From assembly GCA_036377055.1 (NCBI GenBank), contig DASUZD010000225.1:1-27872 (forward strand): a stretch of DNA of 27,872 nt, read 5' to 3'. Of this stretch, positions 8,840 through 17,912 are shown one piece after another; position 1 is the stretch's first letter, and the number at the start of each line of letters is the position of its first letter. Under the pieces are notes generated by a model, which saw only the letters and a list, made by a program, of their open reading frames with translations, had not been told where the DNA came from and did no database searches. This DNA comes from DASUZD01 sp036377055 (GTDB lineage: Bacteria > Actinomycetota > Thermoleophilia > Gaiellales > Gaiellaceae). Made by a program: the position numbers and the translations under genes.

Positions 8840-11800
8840 GCCGGCGCAGGGCACGGCGCTCGACGACGCCTACGTGCTGCCGGCCTCGTTCGGCCAAGAG
8901 CGGCTCTGGTTCCTCGCGCAGCTCGACCAAAGCTCGAGCGGCGCCTACAACGTCTACGGCGCGGTGGAGGTCGAGGGACCGCTCGACCGGCGGGCGCTCC
9001 AGGACGCGCTGAACCTGATCGTCGCCCGGCACGAGTCGCTGCGCACCGCGCTCGTCGTCGAGGACGACGACCTGCGCCAGCTCGTCCGGCCCGGCCTGCG
9101 CCTCGCCCTGCCGGTGATCGAGCTGGACGGCGACGACGAGCTCCCGCCGCGCCTGGCCGAGGAGGCCCGCAAGCCGTTCGACCTCGGGCGGGCGCCGCTC
9201 CTACGTGTCTGCCTGTTCCGGCTCGGCGCGGAGCGGCACGTGCTCTCGCTCGTCCTGCACCACGCCGTCGCCGACGGCTGGTCGGTGGGCATCTTCGTCC
9301 GCGAGCTCGCGACCGCGTACGCCGCCTTCCTGTCCGGAGGGCAGGCGCGCCTGCCGGAGCTCGAGGTGCAGTACGCCGATTTCGCTGCCTGGCAGCGCGA
9401 GTGGCTTCAAGGGCCCGAGCTGACGAGACGGCTCGAGTACTGGACGCGGCAGCTCTCCGATCTCGAGCCGCTCGAGCTGCCCACCGACCGGCCGCGCCCG
9501 CGCCTGCAGAGCTTCCGCGGCGGCCGGCGCCGGCTGCGCCTGGCCGCCCGCCTCACGCAGCGCCTCGAGGCGCTCGCGCACGAGGAGCAGGCGACCCTGT
9601 ACATGGTCCTGCTCGCGGCCTCGAGCGCACTGCTCGCACGACTCAGCGGCCAAGCGGACTTCGCCCTCGGCTCGCCGATCGCAAACCGGACGCGGCGCGA
9701 GCTCGAGCCGCTGATCGGCTTCTTCGCGAACACGCTCGTCCTGCGCACCAACGTCGAAGGCGACCCCTCCTTCCGCGAGCTGCTCGCCCGCGTCCGCGAG
9801 ACGAGCCTGCACGCCTACGAGCACCAGGACATGCCCTTCGAGAAGCTGGTCGAGGAGCTGCGGCCGCAGCGCGACCTCTCTCGCACGCCGCTCTTCCAGG
9901 TCTTCCTCTCGCTCCAGAACACGCCCATGCCGGCGCTCGAGCTGGAGGGCACCCGCCTGCGGCCGCTCGAGGTCGACGCCGGAACGGCGATGTTCGAGCT
10001 CTCGCTCGTCTTCCGGCCCGACGAGGACGGCGGGCTCCGCTGCGCGCTCGACTACAACGCCAACCTGTTCTCGGACCGGACGGCGGCGCGCATCCTGGCC
10101 CGCCTGGAGACGCTGCTCGACGAAGTCACGGCCGACCCCGACCGGCGCCTCTCCGAGCTGCCGGCGCTGCCCGACGAGGAGCAGAAGCTGATCGAGCGGC
10201 TCGCCGGCGGCGAACGCGCCGACCTGCCCGAGCGCTGCCTGCACGAGCTGATCGCCGACCAGGTGTCACGGACGCCGGACGCCATCGCCGTCGTCGCCGG
10301 CGAGGAGCGGCTCACCTATCGCGCTCTGGACGAGCGGGCGAACCGGCTGGCGCACCGCCTACGCGCGGAGGGAGCCGGAGCCGGAACGACCGTCGCGCTC
10401 TGCCTGAATCGCTCCAGCGACCTGCCCGTCGCGTTGCTCGCCGTACTGAAGACGGGAGCGGCCTACCTCCCGCTCGACCCCGCCTACCCGGCCGAGCGGC
10501 TCGCCTTCATGCTCGCCGATTCCGGCGCGACGCTGCTCGTGACGCACGAGGGGCTGCTGGACGCGCTGCCCGACCCGCGGCCGCGCACGCTCGTCCTCGA
10601 CCGCGAGCGGCTCGGCGATTACGCGGCGGACAGCCCGCCCGCGGCCGCTCGTCCGCGCGACCTCGCGTACGTGATCTACACGTCCGGCTCGACCGGCCGC
10701 CCGAAAGGGGTCGAGATCGAGCACCGCGCGCTGCTCAACTTCCTCGCCTCCATGGCGCGCGCGCCCGGGCTCTCCGGCGACGACGTGCTGGTCGCCGTCA
10801 CGACGCTCTCCTTCGACATCGCCGGCCTCGAGCTCTACCTGCCGCTGCTCACCGGCGGCCGCGTCGTGCTGGCGACCCGCGGGCAGGCAAGCGACGGCGA
10901 GACGCTCGCCTCGCTCCTCACCGAGAGCGGCGCCACGGCGATGCAGGCCACACCCGCGACCTGGCGGCTGCTGCTCACCGCCGGCTGGCGTGCGCCGGCC
11001 GGCTTCAAGCTGCTCTGCGGCGGCGAGGCGCTCCCGGACGACCTGGCGGCGCAGCTGCTCGAGGGCGAGGGCGAGCTCTGGAACCTGTACGGGCCGACGG
11101 AGACGACGATCTGGTCGACCGCCCTCGAGCTGCACGACCCTCCGGAGCCGGTGCCGATCGGCCCGCCGATCGCGAACACGACCCTGCGCGTGCTCGACGA
11201 GCGACTGCGTCCGGCGCCGCTCGGCGCCGCGGGCGAGCTCTTCATCGGCGGCGCGGGCCTCGCGCGCGGCTACCGCAACCGGCCGGCGCTCACCGCGGAG
11301 CGGTTCCTGCCCGATCCCTTCGCCGCCTCCGGCGCGCGGCTCTACCGCACCGGAGACCGTGTCCGCCTGCGCGACGACGGAACGCTCGAGTTCCTCGGCC
11401 GCGCCGACGACCAGCTCAAGCTGCGCGGCTTCCGCATCGAGCCGGCCGAGATCGAGGCTGCGCTACGAGCAGAGGACGGCGTCGACCACGCAGTCGTGCA
11501 GGCGCGCGGCGAGGGCGACGAGCGGCGGCTCGTCGCGTACCTCGCAGGCGCCGGTGAACGACCTCCCGCCGCCGCGCTCCGCCGGCAGCTCAGCACGCGA
11601 CTGCCCGACTACATGCTGCCCGCGACCTACGTCTGGCTCGAACAGCTGCCGCTGACCCCGAACGGGAAGATCGACCGGCGCGCGCTCCCCGATCCCGAGG
11701 GCGGCGAGAGCGCGAGCCGTGAGTACGTGGCGCCGCGCACGCCGGTCGAGCAGGCGGTGGCGACGCTGATGGCGCAGACGCTCACGCTGGAGCGCGTCGG

Positions 11801-12089
11801 CCTGGACGACGACTTCTTCGAGCTCGGCGGCCACTCGCTGCTCGCGACTCGGCTCGTCGGGGCGCTGCGCGACCGGTTCCAGGTCTCGGTGCCCCTGCAC
11901 GCGCTGTTCGAACAGGCGACCGTCGCCAGGCTGGCCGAGCTCGTCGAACGCGGCCAGACGGCCGACCCGGCCCTCGCCGGGCTCAGCGACGACCTGCAGC
12001 AGCTGGTCGAACAGCTTTCCGAAGACGAGATGGACGCCCTCCTGCGCGACCCGCTCGTCGGCTTGCGACCCAAGGAGGAGACGACATGA
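8817..12089 (+). CDS. Nonribosomal peptide synthetase, single C-A-T module (predicted Gly)
   Basis: 1090 residues. Domains: condensation (intact HHAVADG at residues 148-154), adenylation (YTSGSTG near 621, NGKIDR with catalytic Lys 951) and carrier (GGHS, Ser 1007). The pocket residues read D-I-L-Q-L-G-L-I-W-K, identical to the published glycine code. This is the clearest specificity call in the cluster. The protein ends in an acidic, helix-prone tail (QQLVEQLSEDEMDALLRD) and the next protein begins with a short charged helix, so these ends may be docking elements. The gene overlaps its upstream neighbour by 23 bases and its downstream neighbour by four (ATGA). The module presumably adds the fourth position of the chain, or the third if the A-less module adds nothing. 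Confidence 0.95.
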   Translation: MAQAHPAEPAQGTALDDAYVLPASFGQERLWFLAQLDQSSSGAYNVYGAVEVEGPLDRRALQDALNLIVARHESLRTALVVEDDDLRQLVRPGLRLALPVIELDGDDELPPRLAEEARKPFDLGRAPLLRVCLFRLGAERHVLSLVLHHAVADGWSVGIFVRELATAYAAFLSGGQARLPELEVQYADFAAWQREWLQGPELTRRLEYWTRQLSDLEPLELPTDRPRPRLQSFRGGRRRLRLAARLTQRLEALAHEEQATLYMVLLAASSALLARLSGQADFALGSPIANRTRRELEPLIGFFANTLVLRTNVEGDPSFRELLARVRETSLHAYEHQDMPFEKLVEELRPQRDLSRTPLFQVFLSLQNTPMPALELEGTRLRPLEVDAGTAMFELSLVFRPDEDGGLRCALDYNANLFSDRTAARILARLETLLDEVTADPDRRLSELPALPDEEQKLIERLAGGERADLPERCLHELIADQVSRTPDAIAVVAGEERLTYRALDERANRLAHRLRAEGAGAGTTVALCLNRSSDLPVALLAVLKTGAAYLPLDPAYPAERLAFMLADSGATLLVTHEGLLDALPDPRPRTLVLDRERLGDYAADSPPAAARPRDLAYVIYTSGSTGRPKGVEIEHRALLNFLASMARAPGLSGDDVLVAVTTLSFDIAGLELYLPLLTGGRVVLATRGQASDGETLASLLTESGATAMQATPATWRLLLTAGWRAPAGFKLLCGGEALPDDLAAQLLEGEGELWNLYGPTETTIWSTALELHDPPEPVPIGPPIANTTLRVLDERLRPAPLGAAGELFIGGAGLARGYRNRPALTAERFLPDPFAASGARLYRTGDRVRLRDDGTLEFLGRADDQLKLRGFRIEPAEIEAALRAEDGVDHAVVQARGEGDERRLVAYLAGAGERPPAAALRRQLSTRLPDYMLPATYVWLEQLPLTPNGKIDRRALPDPEGGESASREYVAPRTPVEQAVATLMAQTLTLERVGLDDDFFELGGHSLLATRLVGALRDRFQVSVPLHALFEQATVARLAELVERGQTADPALAGLSDDLQQLVEQLSEDEMDALLRDPLVGLRPKEETT
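12072..12078 (+). promoter_or_regulatory. Ribosome binding site for the terminal NRPS gene
   Basis: AAGGAGG sits seven bases before ATG 12086, within the end of the preceding gene. The start overlaps the preceding stop as ATGA, so translation is probably coupled. Confidence 0.8.
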
Positions 12090-15000
12090 CCGACATGAAC
12101 ACGCGACGCGACCAGCTGCCCGCGGAGGACAAGCGCAGGCTGCTCTCCGACGTCCTGCTCGAGACGATCGGCGGCGGCGGGTCCAACCTTACCCCCGCCC
12201 AGGAGCGGCTCTGGTTCCTGCACCGGCTCGCCCCGGACAACCCGAGCCACATCTTCGCCGCCTTCGCCATCGACGGCGAGCTCGACCAGGGCACGCTCGA
12301 GATCGCCTTGGCCGAGATCCTGCGCCGTCACGAGACGCTGCGCAGCTCGTTCCGCGAGCTCGACGGCCGCCCCGTGGCCGTCGTCGCGCCCTCGGTCCAG
12401 CTGCCGATCCCCATCCTCGACCTCCACGAACGCGAGCAGGAGCTCGAGCAGCGCCTCGCCCAGGAGGCGCGCGCGCCCTTCGAGCTCGGCCAGGCGCCGC
12501 TCCTCCGCGTCCTGCTCGTGCGGCTCGCCCCCGAACGGCACGTGCTCGCGCTGACGATGCACCAGCTCGTCTCCGACCAGGCCTCGCTGCGCGTGTTCGC
12601 CGCCGAGCTGGCCGCGGCCTACTCCGCGCTGCGCCGCGGCGCCGAGCCCGAGCTGCCCGACCTGCCGCGAAGCGTCTCCGAGCACGCCGCCGCGCAGCGG
12701 CAGTGGCTCGAGGGGCCCGATGCAGAACGGCAGCTCGAGTACTGGGCCGAGGAGCTCGCGGACCTCCAGCCGCTCGAGCTGCCCACCGACCGGCCGCGCC
12801 CGCCCGTGCAGAGCTTCCACGGCCGCCGCGCCCGGCTCGAGCTTCCCGCCTCGCTCCTCGAGCGGCTCGAGAAGCCCGAAGCCGCCGACCTGCCGAGCGT
12901 CCTGCTCGCCGCCTTCGGGGCGCTGCTCGCGCGCCTCGCCGGCCTGGACGAGGTCGCCATCGGGTCGCGCATCGAGAACCGGGCCGAGCCGGAGCTCGAG
13001 CGGCTGATCGGTCCCCTCGCCAACACGCTCGTCCTGAAGGTCGACCTCTCCGGCGACCCCTCCTTCGAGGAGCTCGTCGCGAGCGTCCGGCGGACGGTCG
13101 GCGAGGCGCGCGAGCACGGCGACATGCCGTTCGAGAAGCTCGTCGACGAGCTCCGGCCTGAGCGCGACCTCTCCCGGCCGCCGCTCTTCCAGGCCTTCCT
13201 CGCCGTCGAGGACGAGGCCCCCGTCCTCGAGCTCGGCGACGCGCAGCTGCGGCCGCTCGACATCGATCCGCAGACGGCGCTCTACGACCTCGCGCTCGTC
13301 TTCGAGCGAAACGCGAACGGCGATCTACGAGCCAGGCTCGACTACAACACCGACCTGTTCGAGCCGGAGAGCGCGGAGCGCCTGCTCCGCCGCCTGCGCA
13401 GGCTCCTCGAAGCGATCGCAGACCAGCCCGGCGCGCCGCTCTCCGCGCACGAGCTTCTCGACCCCGACGAGCGGACGCGGCTCGAAGCCTGGGCGGCCGG
13501 CGAGCCTGTCGCGCTGCCCGAGCGCTCCCTGTCGCAGCTGATCGAGGAGCAGGCGGAGCGGACGCCGGACGCGCCCGCGCTCGCGTTCCGGCGCGAGGAG
13601 CTGAGCTACCGCGAGCTGAACGAGCGGGCGAACCGGCTCGCGCATCGGCTGCGCGCGCTCGGCGTGGGCCCGGAGGAGCGGGTGGGAGTGTTCTGCGAGC
13701 GCTCGCCCGAGCTCGTGGTCGCGCTTCTGGCGGTCCTCAAGTCGGGCGGCGCCTACGTCCCGCTCGACCCCACCTACCCCGACGAGCGCCTCGCCTTCGT
13801 GCTCGAGGACGCAGCGCCGAAGGTCGTCCTCTCCAGCGGCGCGCTCTCCGAGCGGCTGTTCGGCGCGAACGTCGTCCGCGTCGACGAGCAGCTCGACGAG
13901 CCGGCCGAAAACCCGCAGCCGCTCACCTCGCCCGAGCACCTGGCCTACGTGCTGTACACGTCCGGGTCGACGGGGCAGCCGAAGGGCGCGATGGTCACCC
14001 ACTGGGGCTTGTTGAACTACGTGCTCTGGGCGGCCGAGGCGTACGAGCTGGAGCAGGGGCGCGGCTCGCCTCTGCACTCCTCGATCGCCTTCGACCTGAC
14101 CGTCACCTCGCTCTACCCGGCGCTGGTGCGCGGCCGCACCGTCAGCCTCGTCCGCGAGGACGCCGTCGGGATCGGCTCGCTCGCCGCCGCGCTCCGCAAA
14201 GGCGGCTACAGCCTGCTCAAGATCACACCCGCGCACCTCGAGCTGCTCGCCCAGTCGCTGCTCCCCGAAGAGGTGGAGCGTGCCAGCCGTCGCCTCGTCG
14301 TCGGCGGCGAGGCTGTGTACGGGGAGACGCTGACGCGGTGGGCGCGGCATGGGCCGCAGACGCGGGTGGTGAACGAGTACGGGCCGACGGAGGCGGTGGT
14401 CGGCTGCTGTGTGTACGAGCTGGCGGCGGGAGAGGCGCGGCCGGGGCCGGTGCCGATCGGGGGGCCGATCGCGAATACGCGCCTGTACGTGCTCGACGCG
14501 GCGTTGCGGCCGGTGCCGCCGGGCGCGCGCGGGGAGCTCTTCATCGGCGGCGCCGGGGTGGCGCGCGGCTACCTGGGCCGGCCCGGCTTGACGGCGGAGC
14601 GCTTCTTGCCCGACCCGTTCGCGGAGGAGCGGGGGGCGCGCATGTACCGGAGCGGCGATCTGGTGCGCTATCTGCCGGAGGGGAGCCTGGAGTATCTGGG
14701 CCGGGCCGACTTCCAGCTCAAGATCCGCGGCTACCGGATCGAGCCCGGCGAGATCGAGGCCGCGCTCGAGCAGCACCCGCAGGTGCGCGAGGCCGTCGTC
14801 ATCGCACGCGAGGACGTACCCGGCGACCGGCGGCTCGTGGCCTACATCGTCCCCGACCGCGCCTCGCCCGTGCACGCCGAGCTCGCGCGCGACCTCGGCA
14901 AGCGGCTGCCCGAGTACATGGTCCCGGCCGCCTTCGTCACCCTTCCGAAGCTGCCGCTGACCGCGAACGGCAAGGTCGACCGTAAGGCGCTGCCCGCGCC

Positions 15001-16510
15001 CGAGGACGATCGCCCGGAGATCGAGACCGAGTTCGTGGCGCCGCGGACGCCGCTCGAGGAGGACCTCGCGCGCAGCTTCGCCGACATCCTCGGCATCGAG
15101 GACGTCGGGGTCAACGACCACTTCTTCGAGCTCGGAGGCCACTCGCTGCTGCTCGCCCAGCTCAGCTCGCGCCTCGCCCGCAACTACAAGGTCGACCTGC
15201 CGGTGACGCACTTCTTCACCGTGCCGACCGTCGCGGGCATCGCGCGCCTGATCGAGGTCTACCAGCAGGAGGGCCGCGACGCCGCGCTCGCCGCCACCGA
15301 GCGGCCCGACCTGATCGCCGAGGCCGAGGTCGAGCCCGAGCTCACCCCGGAGGGCCTGCCAGCAGCCGACCACCAGGACCCGTCCCGGATCCTGCTCACC
15401 GGCGTCACCGGCTTCCTCGGCACCTTCCTGCTCGTCGAGCTCCTCGACCAGACGAAGGCGGACGTCCACTGCCTCGTGCGCGCCGACGACGACGCCGCCG
15501 CGATGCAACGGATCGAGGACGCCCTGCGCCAGTTTCGCGCGTGGGACGAGTCGTTCCGGTCCCGCATCCACCCGGTCTTGGGCGACCTCGCGAAGCCGCG
15601 GCTCGGCCTCTCCGACGAGCGCTTCGAGGAACTCGCAGAGACGATCGACGCCATCTACCACAGCGGCGCGAAGGTCAACTTCGTCTTCCCCTACTCCGCG
15701 CTCAAGCAGACGAACGTCCTCGGCACGAAGCAGATCCTCGAGCTCGCCTGCCACACCCGGGTCAAGGCGCTCCACCACGTGTCGGCCGTCGACATCTTCG
15801 TCCGCGGCGAGGACCGCCTGATCATGGAGTCCGACCCGCTCGACCCCGGGCAAGTCCCCGGCGGCTACGTGCAGAGCAAATGGGTGGCCGAGAAGATGGT
15901 CGCCAACGTCCGCGACCGCGGCCTGCCGGCAGTCATCTACCGCCCCTGGATCATCCTCGGGCACACGAAGACGGGCGCCTCGCACACGACCGACTACACG
16001 TGCGTCAACCTCAAGGGCTGTCTCCAGCTCGGGCTCGCGCCGGGGCACGACATGCTGATCAACGTCATGCCCGTCGACTACGTCAGCCGCGCGCTCGTCC
16101 ACCTCTCGCGGCAACCGTCCTCGTACGGGCAGATCTTCCACTTCGCCAACCCGAACCCGGCCGAGCTGCACGACGTCTGGGAGTGGATCCGCGAGTACGG
16201 CTACGACCTCGAGGTGCTCCCCTACCCCGAGTGGCGGCAGCACGCGATCGCCATCGACCCCTCGAACGCGCTCTGGAGCGTCCTGCCGATCCTGCTCGGC
16301 GACGACTCCGACGAGTTCCGCTATCCCGAGGAGGTCCGGCCGCAGATCGACACCCGAAACAGCACCGCCGCCCTGGCGGGGTCCGGCATCGAGTGCCCGC
16401 CGGTCAGCCGCGACCTCTGCTTCAAGGTGCTCACCTACCTGATCGAGGTCGGCTTCCTCGACCCGCCCGAGGAGCGCCGGCGAAAGCCGCAGGAGGCGGT
16501 CGCGGCATAG
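12086..16510 (+). CDS. Terminal nonribosomal peptide synthetase, C-A-T-reductase
   Basis: 1474 residues. A short charged N-terminus (LPAEDKRRLLSD) leads into a condensation domain, adenylation domain (YTSGSTGQPKG near residue 624, catalytic Lys 963), carrier (GGHS, Ser 1020) and a C-terminal NAD(P)-binding thioester reductase from about 1100. The reductase shows the nucleotide-binding LLTGVTGFLG and the catalytic YVQSK (Tyr 1261, Lys 1265). In this family it releases the carrier-bound peptide as an aldehyde, sometimes reduced further to an alcohol; no thioesterase follows. The A pocket reads DLTKVGEVGK (Asn/Asp-like), as in the first module. The condensation motif is degenerate: HQLVSDQ at residues 159-165 replaces HHxxxDG, and the later HQDVPFEKL-type motif reads HGDMPFEKL. 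Whether this domain condenses is uncertain. Confidence 0.95.
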   Translation: MTDMNTRRDQLPAEDKRRLLSDVLLETIGGGGSNLTPAQERLWFLHRLAPDNPSHIFAAFAIDGELDQGTLEIALAEILRRHETLRSSFRELDGRPVAVVAPSVQLPIPILDLHEREQELEQRLAQEARAPFELGQAPLLRVLLVRLAPERHVLALTMHQLVSDQASLRVFAAELAAAYSALRRGAEPELPDLPRSVSEHAAAQRQWLEGPDAERQLEYWAEELADLQPLELPTDRPRPPVQSFHGRRARLELPASLLERLEKPEAADLPSVLLAAFGALLARLAGLDEVAIGSRIENRAEPELERLIGPLANTLVLKVDLSGDPSFEELVASVRRTVGEAREHGDMPFEKLVDELRPERDLSRPPLFQAFLAVEDEAPVLELGDAQLRPLDIDPQTALYDLALVFERNANGDLRARLDYNTDLFEPESAERLLRRLRRLLEAIADQPGAPLSAHELLDPDERTRLEAWAAGEPVALPERSLSQLIEEQAERTPDAPALAFRREELSYRELNERANRLAHRLRALGVGPEERVGVFCERSPELVVALLAVLKSGGAYVPLDPTYPDERLAFVLEDAAPKVVLSSGALSERLFGANVVRVDEQLDEPAENPQPLTSPEHLAYVLYTSGSTGQPKGAMVTHWGLLNYVLWAAEAYELEQGRGSPLHSSIAFDLTVTSLYPALVRGRTVSLVREDAVGIGSLAAALRKGGYSLLKITPAHLELLAQSLLPEEVERASRRLVVGGEAVYGETLTRWARHGPQTRVVNEYGPTEAVVGCCVYELAAGEARPGPVPIGGPIANTRLYVLDAALRPVPPGARGELFIGGAGVARGYLGRPGLTAERFLPDPFAEERGARMYRSGDLVRYLPEGSLEYLGRADFQLKIRGYRIEPGEIEAALEQHPQVREAVVIAREDVPGDRRLVAYIVPDRASPVHAELARDLGKRLPEYMVPAAFVTLPKLPLTANGKVDRKALPAPEDDRPEIETEFVAPRTPLEEDLARSFADILGIEDVGVNDHFFELGGHSLLLAQLSSRLARNYKVDLPVTHFFTVPTVAGIARLIEVYQQEGRDAALAATERPDLIAEAEVEPELTPEGLPAADHQDPSRILLTGVTGFLGTFLLVELLDQTKADVHCLVRADDDAAAMQRIEDALRQFRAWDESFRSRIHPVLGDLAKPRLGLSDERFEELAETIDAIYHSGAKVNFVFPYSALKQTNVLGTKQILELACHTRVKALHHVSAVDIFVRGEDRLIMESDPLDPGQVPGGYVQSKWVAEKMVANVRDRGLPAVIYRPWIILGHTKTGASHTTDYTCVNLKGCLQLGLAPGHDMLINVMPVDYVSRALVHLSRQPSSYGQIFHFANPNPAELHDVWEWIREYGYDLEVLPYPEWRQHAIAIDPSNALWSVLPILLGDDSDEFRYPEEVRPQIDTRNSTAALAGSGIECPPVSRDLCFKVLTYLIEVGFLDPPEERRRKPQEAVAA

Positions 16511-16518
16511 GCCGCATC

Positions 16519-17565
16519 GTGACCGCTCTACGCACCGGCAGCCCCGCCCTCCCGCGGCCCGCGGGCGGGACGGCACCGCGCGCGCTTCGGGCGCGCGTCT
16601 CGCCGCAGCGGCTCCGTGCCGACGTCGAGGCCCTCGCCCGGCCGCGCGGCAGGCTGCACGCCCCGCAGGAGATGGCACGCGCGGAGGAGCTCGTCCGAGC
16701 GAGCCTGGAGGAGGCCGGGTGGCGCGTCGACCGGCGCCCGTTCACCTTCCACGACGCCGAAGGCAACCTCGACCACGACCCTCCAGAGGGCGACCGCCGC
16801 ACGCGCTACGCCAAGCTCGAGGGCGCCAACCTCGTCGCGACCCCAAAGCCCTGCGTCCAGGGTCGCCGGATCGTCGTCGCCGCCCACCTCGACACTGTCC
16901 CCGACAGCCCGGGAGCCGACGACAACGCCTCGGCAGTGGCCGCGCTGCTCGAGCTCGCCCGCGTCCTCGACCCGCAAGGGCTGAAGCAGACACCGGTGCT
17001 CGCCATCCTCGACATGGAGGAGATCGGCTTCTTCGGCGCCCGCGCCTTCGTCCAGAGCGAAGCGCCGAACACGATCACCGGCGCCCTGGTGCTCGAATCG
17101 GTCGGCTACTCGACCGCCGAGCCGCGCTCGCAAGGCGTCCCCACCGGCGTCGGGCTCCTCTACCGCGACCAGATTCGGCAGCTACGGCGCCGCGAGCTGC
17201 GCGGCGACTGGACGCTCGTCGTCTACCGCGCCGCTTTCCGCCAGCTCGCCCACGCCGTCGCCGACCCCCTGGCCGAGATCGCCGGCCGCGACCGCGTGCT
17301 CACCATCCGCGAGCCGCTCGACTTCCCGTTGCTTGGGCCGATCCTCGGCCGGCTCGTCCCCTGGACGCGCGAGTTCGCCCGCAGCGACCACGTCGAGTTC
17401 TGGCGCGCCGGCATCCCCGCCGTCCAGATCACCGACACCGCCAACTTCCGCAACCCCAACTACCACGAGCCCACCGATACGCCCGAGACGCTCGACTACG
17501 AGTACCTGGCGGACGTCGTCGCCGCCACCGCATGCGCGCTCGAGCGCCTCTGCAGCCAAGGCTGA
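16519..17565 (+). CDS. M28-family zinc peptidase in the NRPS operon
   Basis: 348 residues from GTG 16519, nine bases after the NRPS stop. No good Shine-Dalgarno is seen; ATG 16672 is an alternative but would cut the N-terminal helix. The M28 metal-site pattern is present: AAHLDT (His 123), PGADDNAS (bridging Asp 135), DMEEIGFFGA (Glu 167/168, catalytic and metal), LESVGY (Glu 193 where Asp is more usual) and NYHEPTDT (His 316). The family comprises aminopeptidases and related amidohydrolases using two zinc ions. No signal peptide or membrane segment is visible, so it is probably cytoplasmic. Its place between the last NRPS gene and the MbtH gene suggests a role in peptide trimming, precursor supply or self-protection, but nothing in the sequence says which. 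Confidence 0.85.
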   Translation: MTALRTGSPALPRPAGGTAPRALRARVSPQRLRADVEALARPRGRLHAPQEMARAEELVRASLEEAGWRVDRRPFTFHDAEGNLDHDPPEGDRRTRYAKLEGANLVATPKPCVQGRRIVVAAHLDTVPDSPGADDNASAVAALLELARVLDPQGLKQTPVLAILDMEEIGFFGARAFVQSEAPNTITGALVLESVGYSTAEPRSQGVPTGVGLLYRDQIRQLRRRELRGDWTLVVYRAAFRQLAHAVADPLAEIAGRDRVLTIREPLDFPLLGPILGRLVPWTREFARSDHVEFWRAGIPAVQITDTANFRNPNYHEPTDTPETLDYEYLADVVAATACALERLCSQG

Positions 17566-17580
17566 AAGGAGCCACACACG

Positions 17581-17781
17581 ATGGACGAACAGACGCTCAA
17601 AGTGGTCGTCAACGACGAAGAGCAGTACTCGATCTGGCCGGCCCACCGCGAGAACGCCCCAGGCTGGCGCGACGCCGGCAAGCAGGGCAGCAAGGAGGAA
17701 TGCCTCGCCTGGATCGAGGAAACGTGGACCGACATGCGCCCGGCAAGCCTCCGCGGCGCCGAGGCAGGTACGCGCGCCTAG
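17581..17781 (+). CDS. mbtH: MbtH-like protein
   Basis: 66 residues, with AAAGGAG nine bases before ATG. It carries the family's hallmarks in order: QYSIWPA, then N-A-P-G-W-R, then ECLAWIEETWTDMRPASLR. The Trp residues and the WTDMRP block form the known groove that binds the A-domain core. MbtH-like proteins are small chaperone-like partners needed for solubility or activity of many A domains. It starts 15 bases after the peptidase stop and closes the NRPS operon, so it probably serves the four A domains encoded upstream. Confidence 0.95.
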   Translation: MDEQTLKVVVNDEEQYSIWPAHRENAPGWRDAGKQGSKEECLAWIEETWTDMRPASLRGAEAGTRA

Positions 17782-17912
17782 ACCGCGGTATGAGGGCAGT
17801 GGAGCCGAGCGAACAGCTCGTGGCAGGAGCCGGAACGTTTCTAGTACGCGCAAAACTGCGAACCCGCCGATCCGGCCCGCGTTCGCCACGGCCGGACTGG
17901 CTAGCAAGACGG

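Noticed and set aside
16300..16510. Thioesterase domain at the end of the assembly line
   Set aside because: No GxSxG motif follows the last carrier; the C-terminal part is entirely a TGxxGxxG/YxxxK reductase.
15541..16518. Extended start for the M28 peptidase
   Set aside because: It is out of frame with, and antagonistic to, the clear reductase domain coded there. Peptidase-like sequence begins only after 16519.
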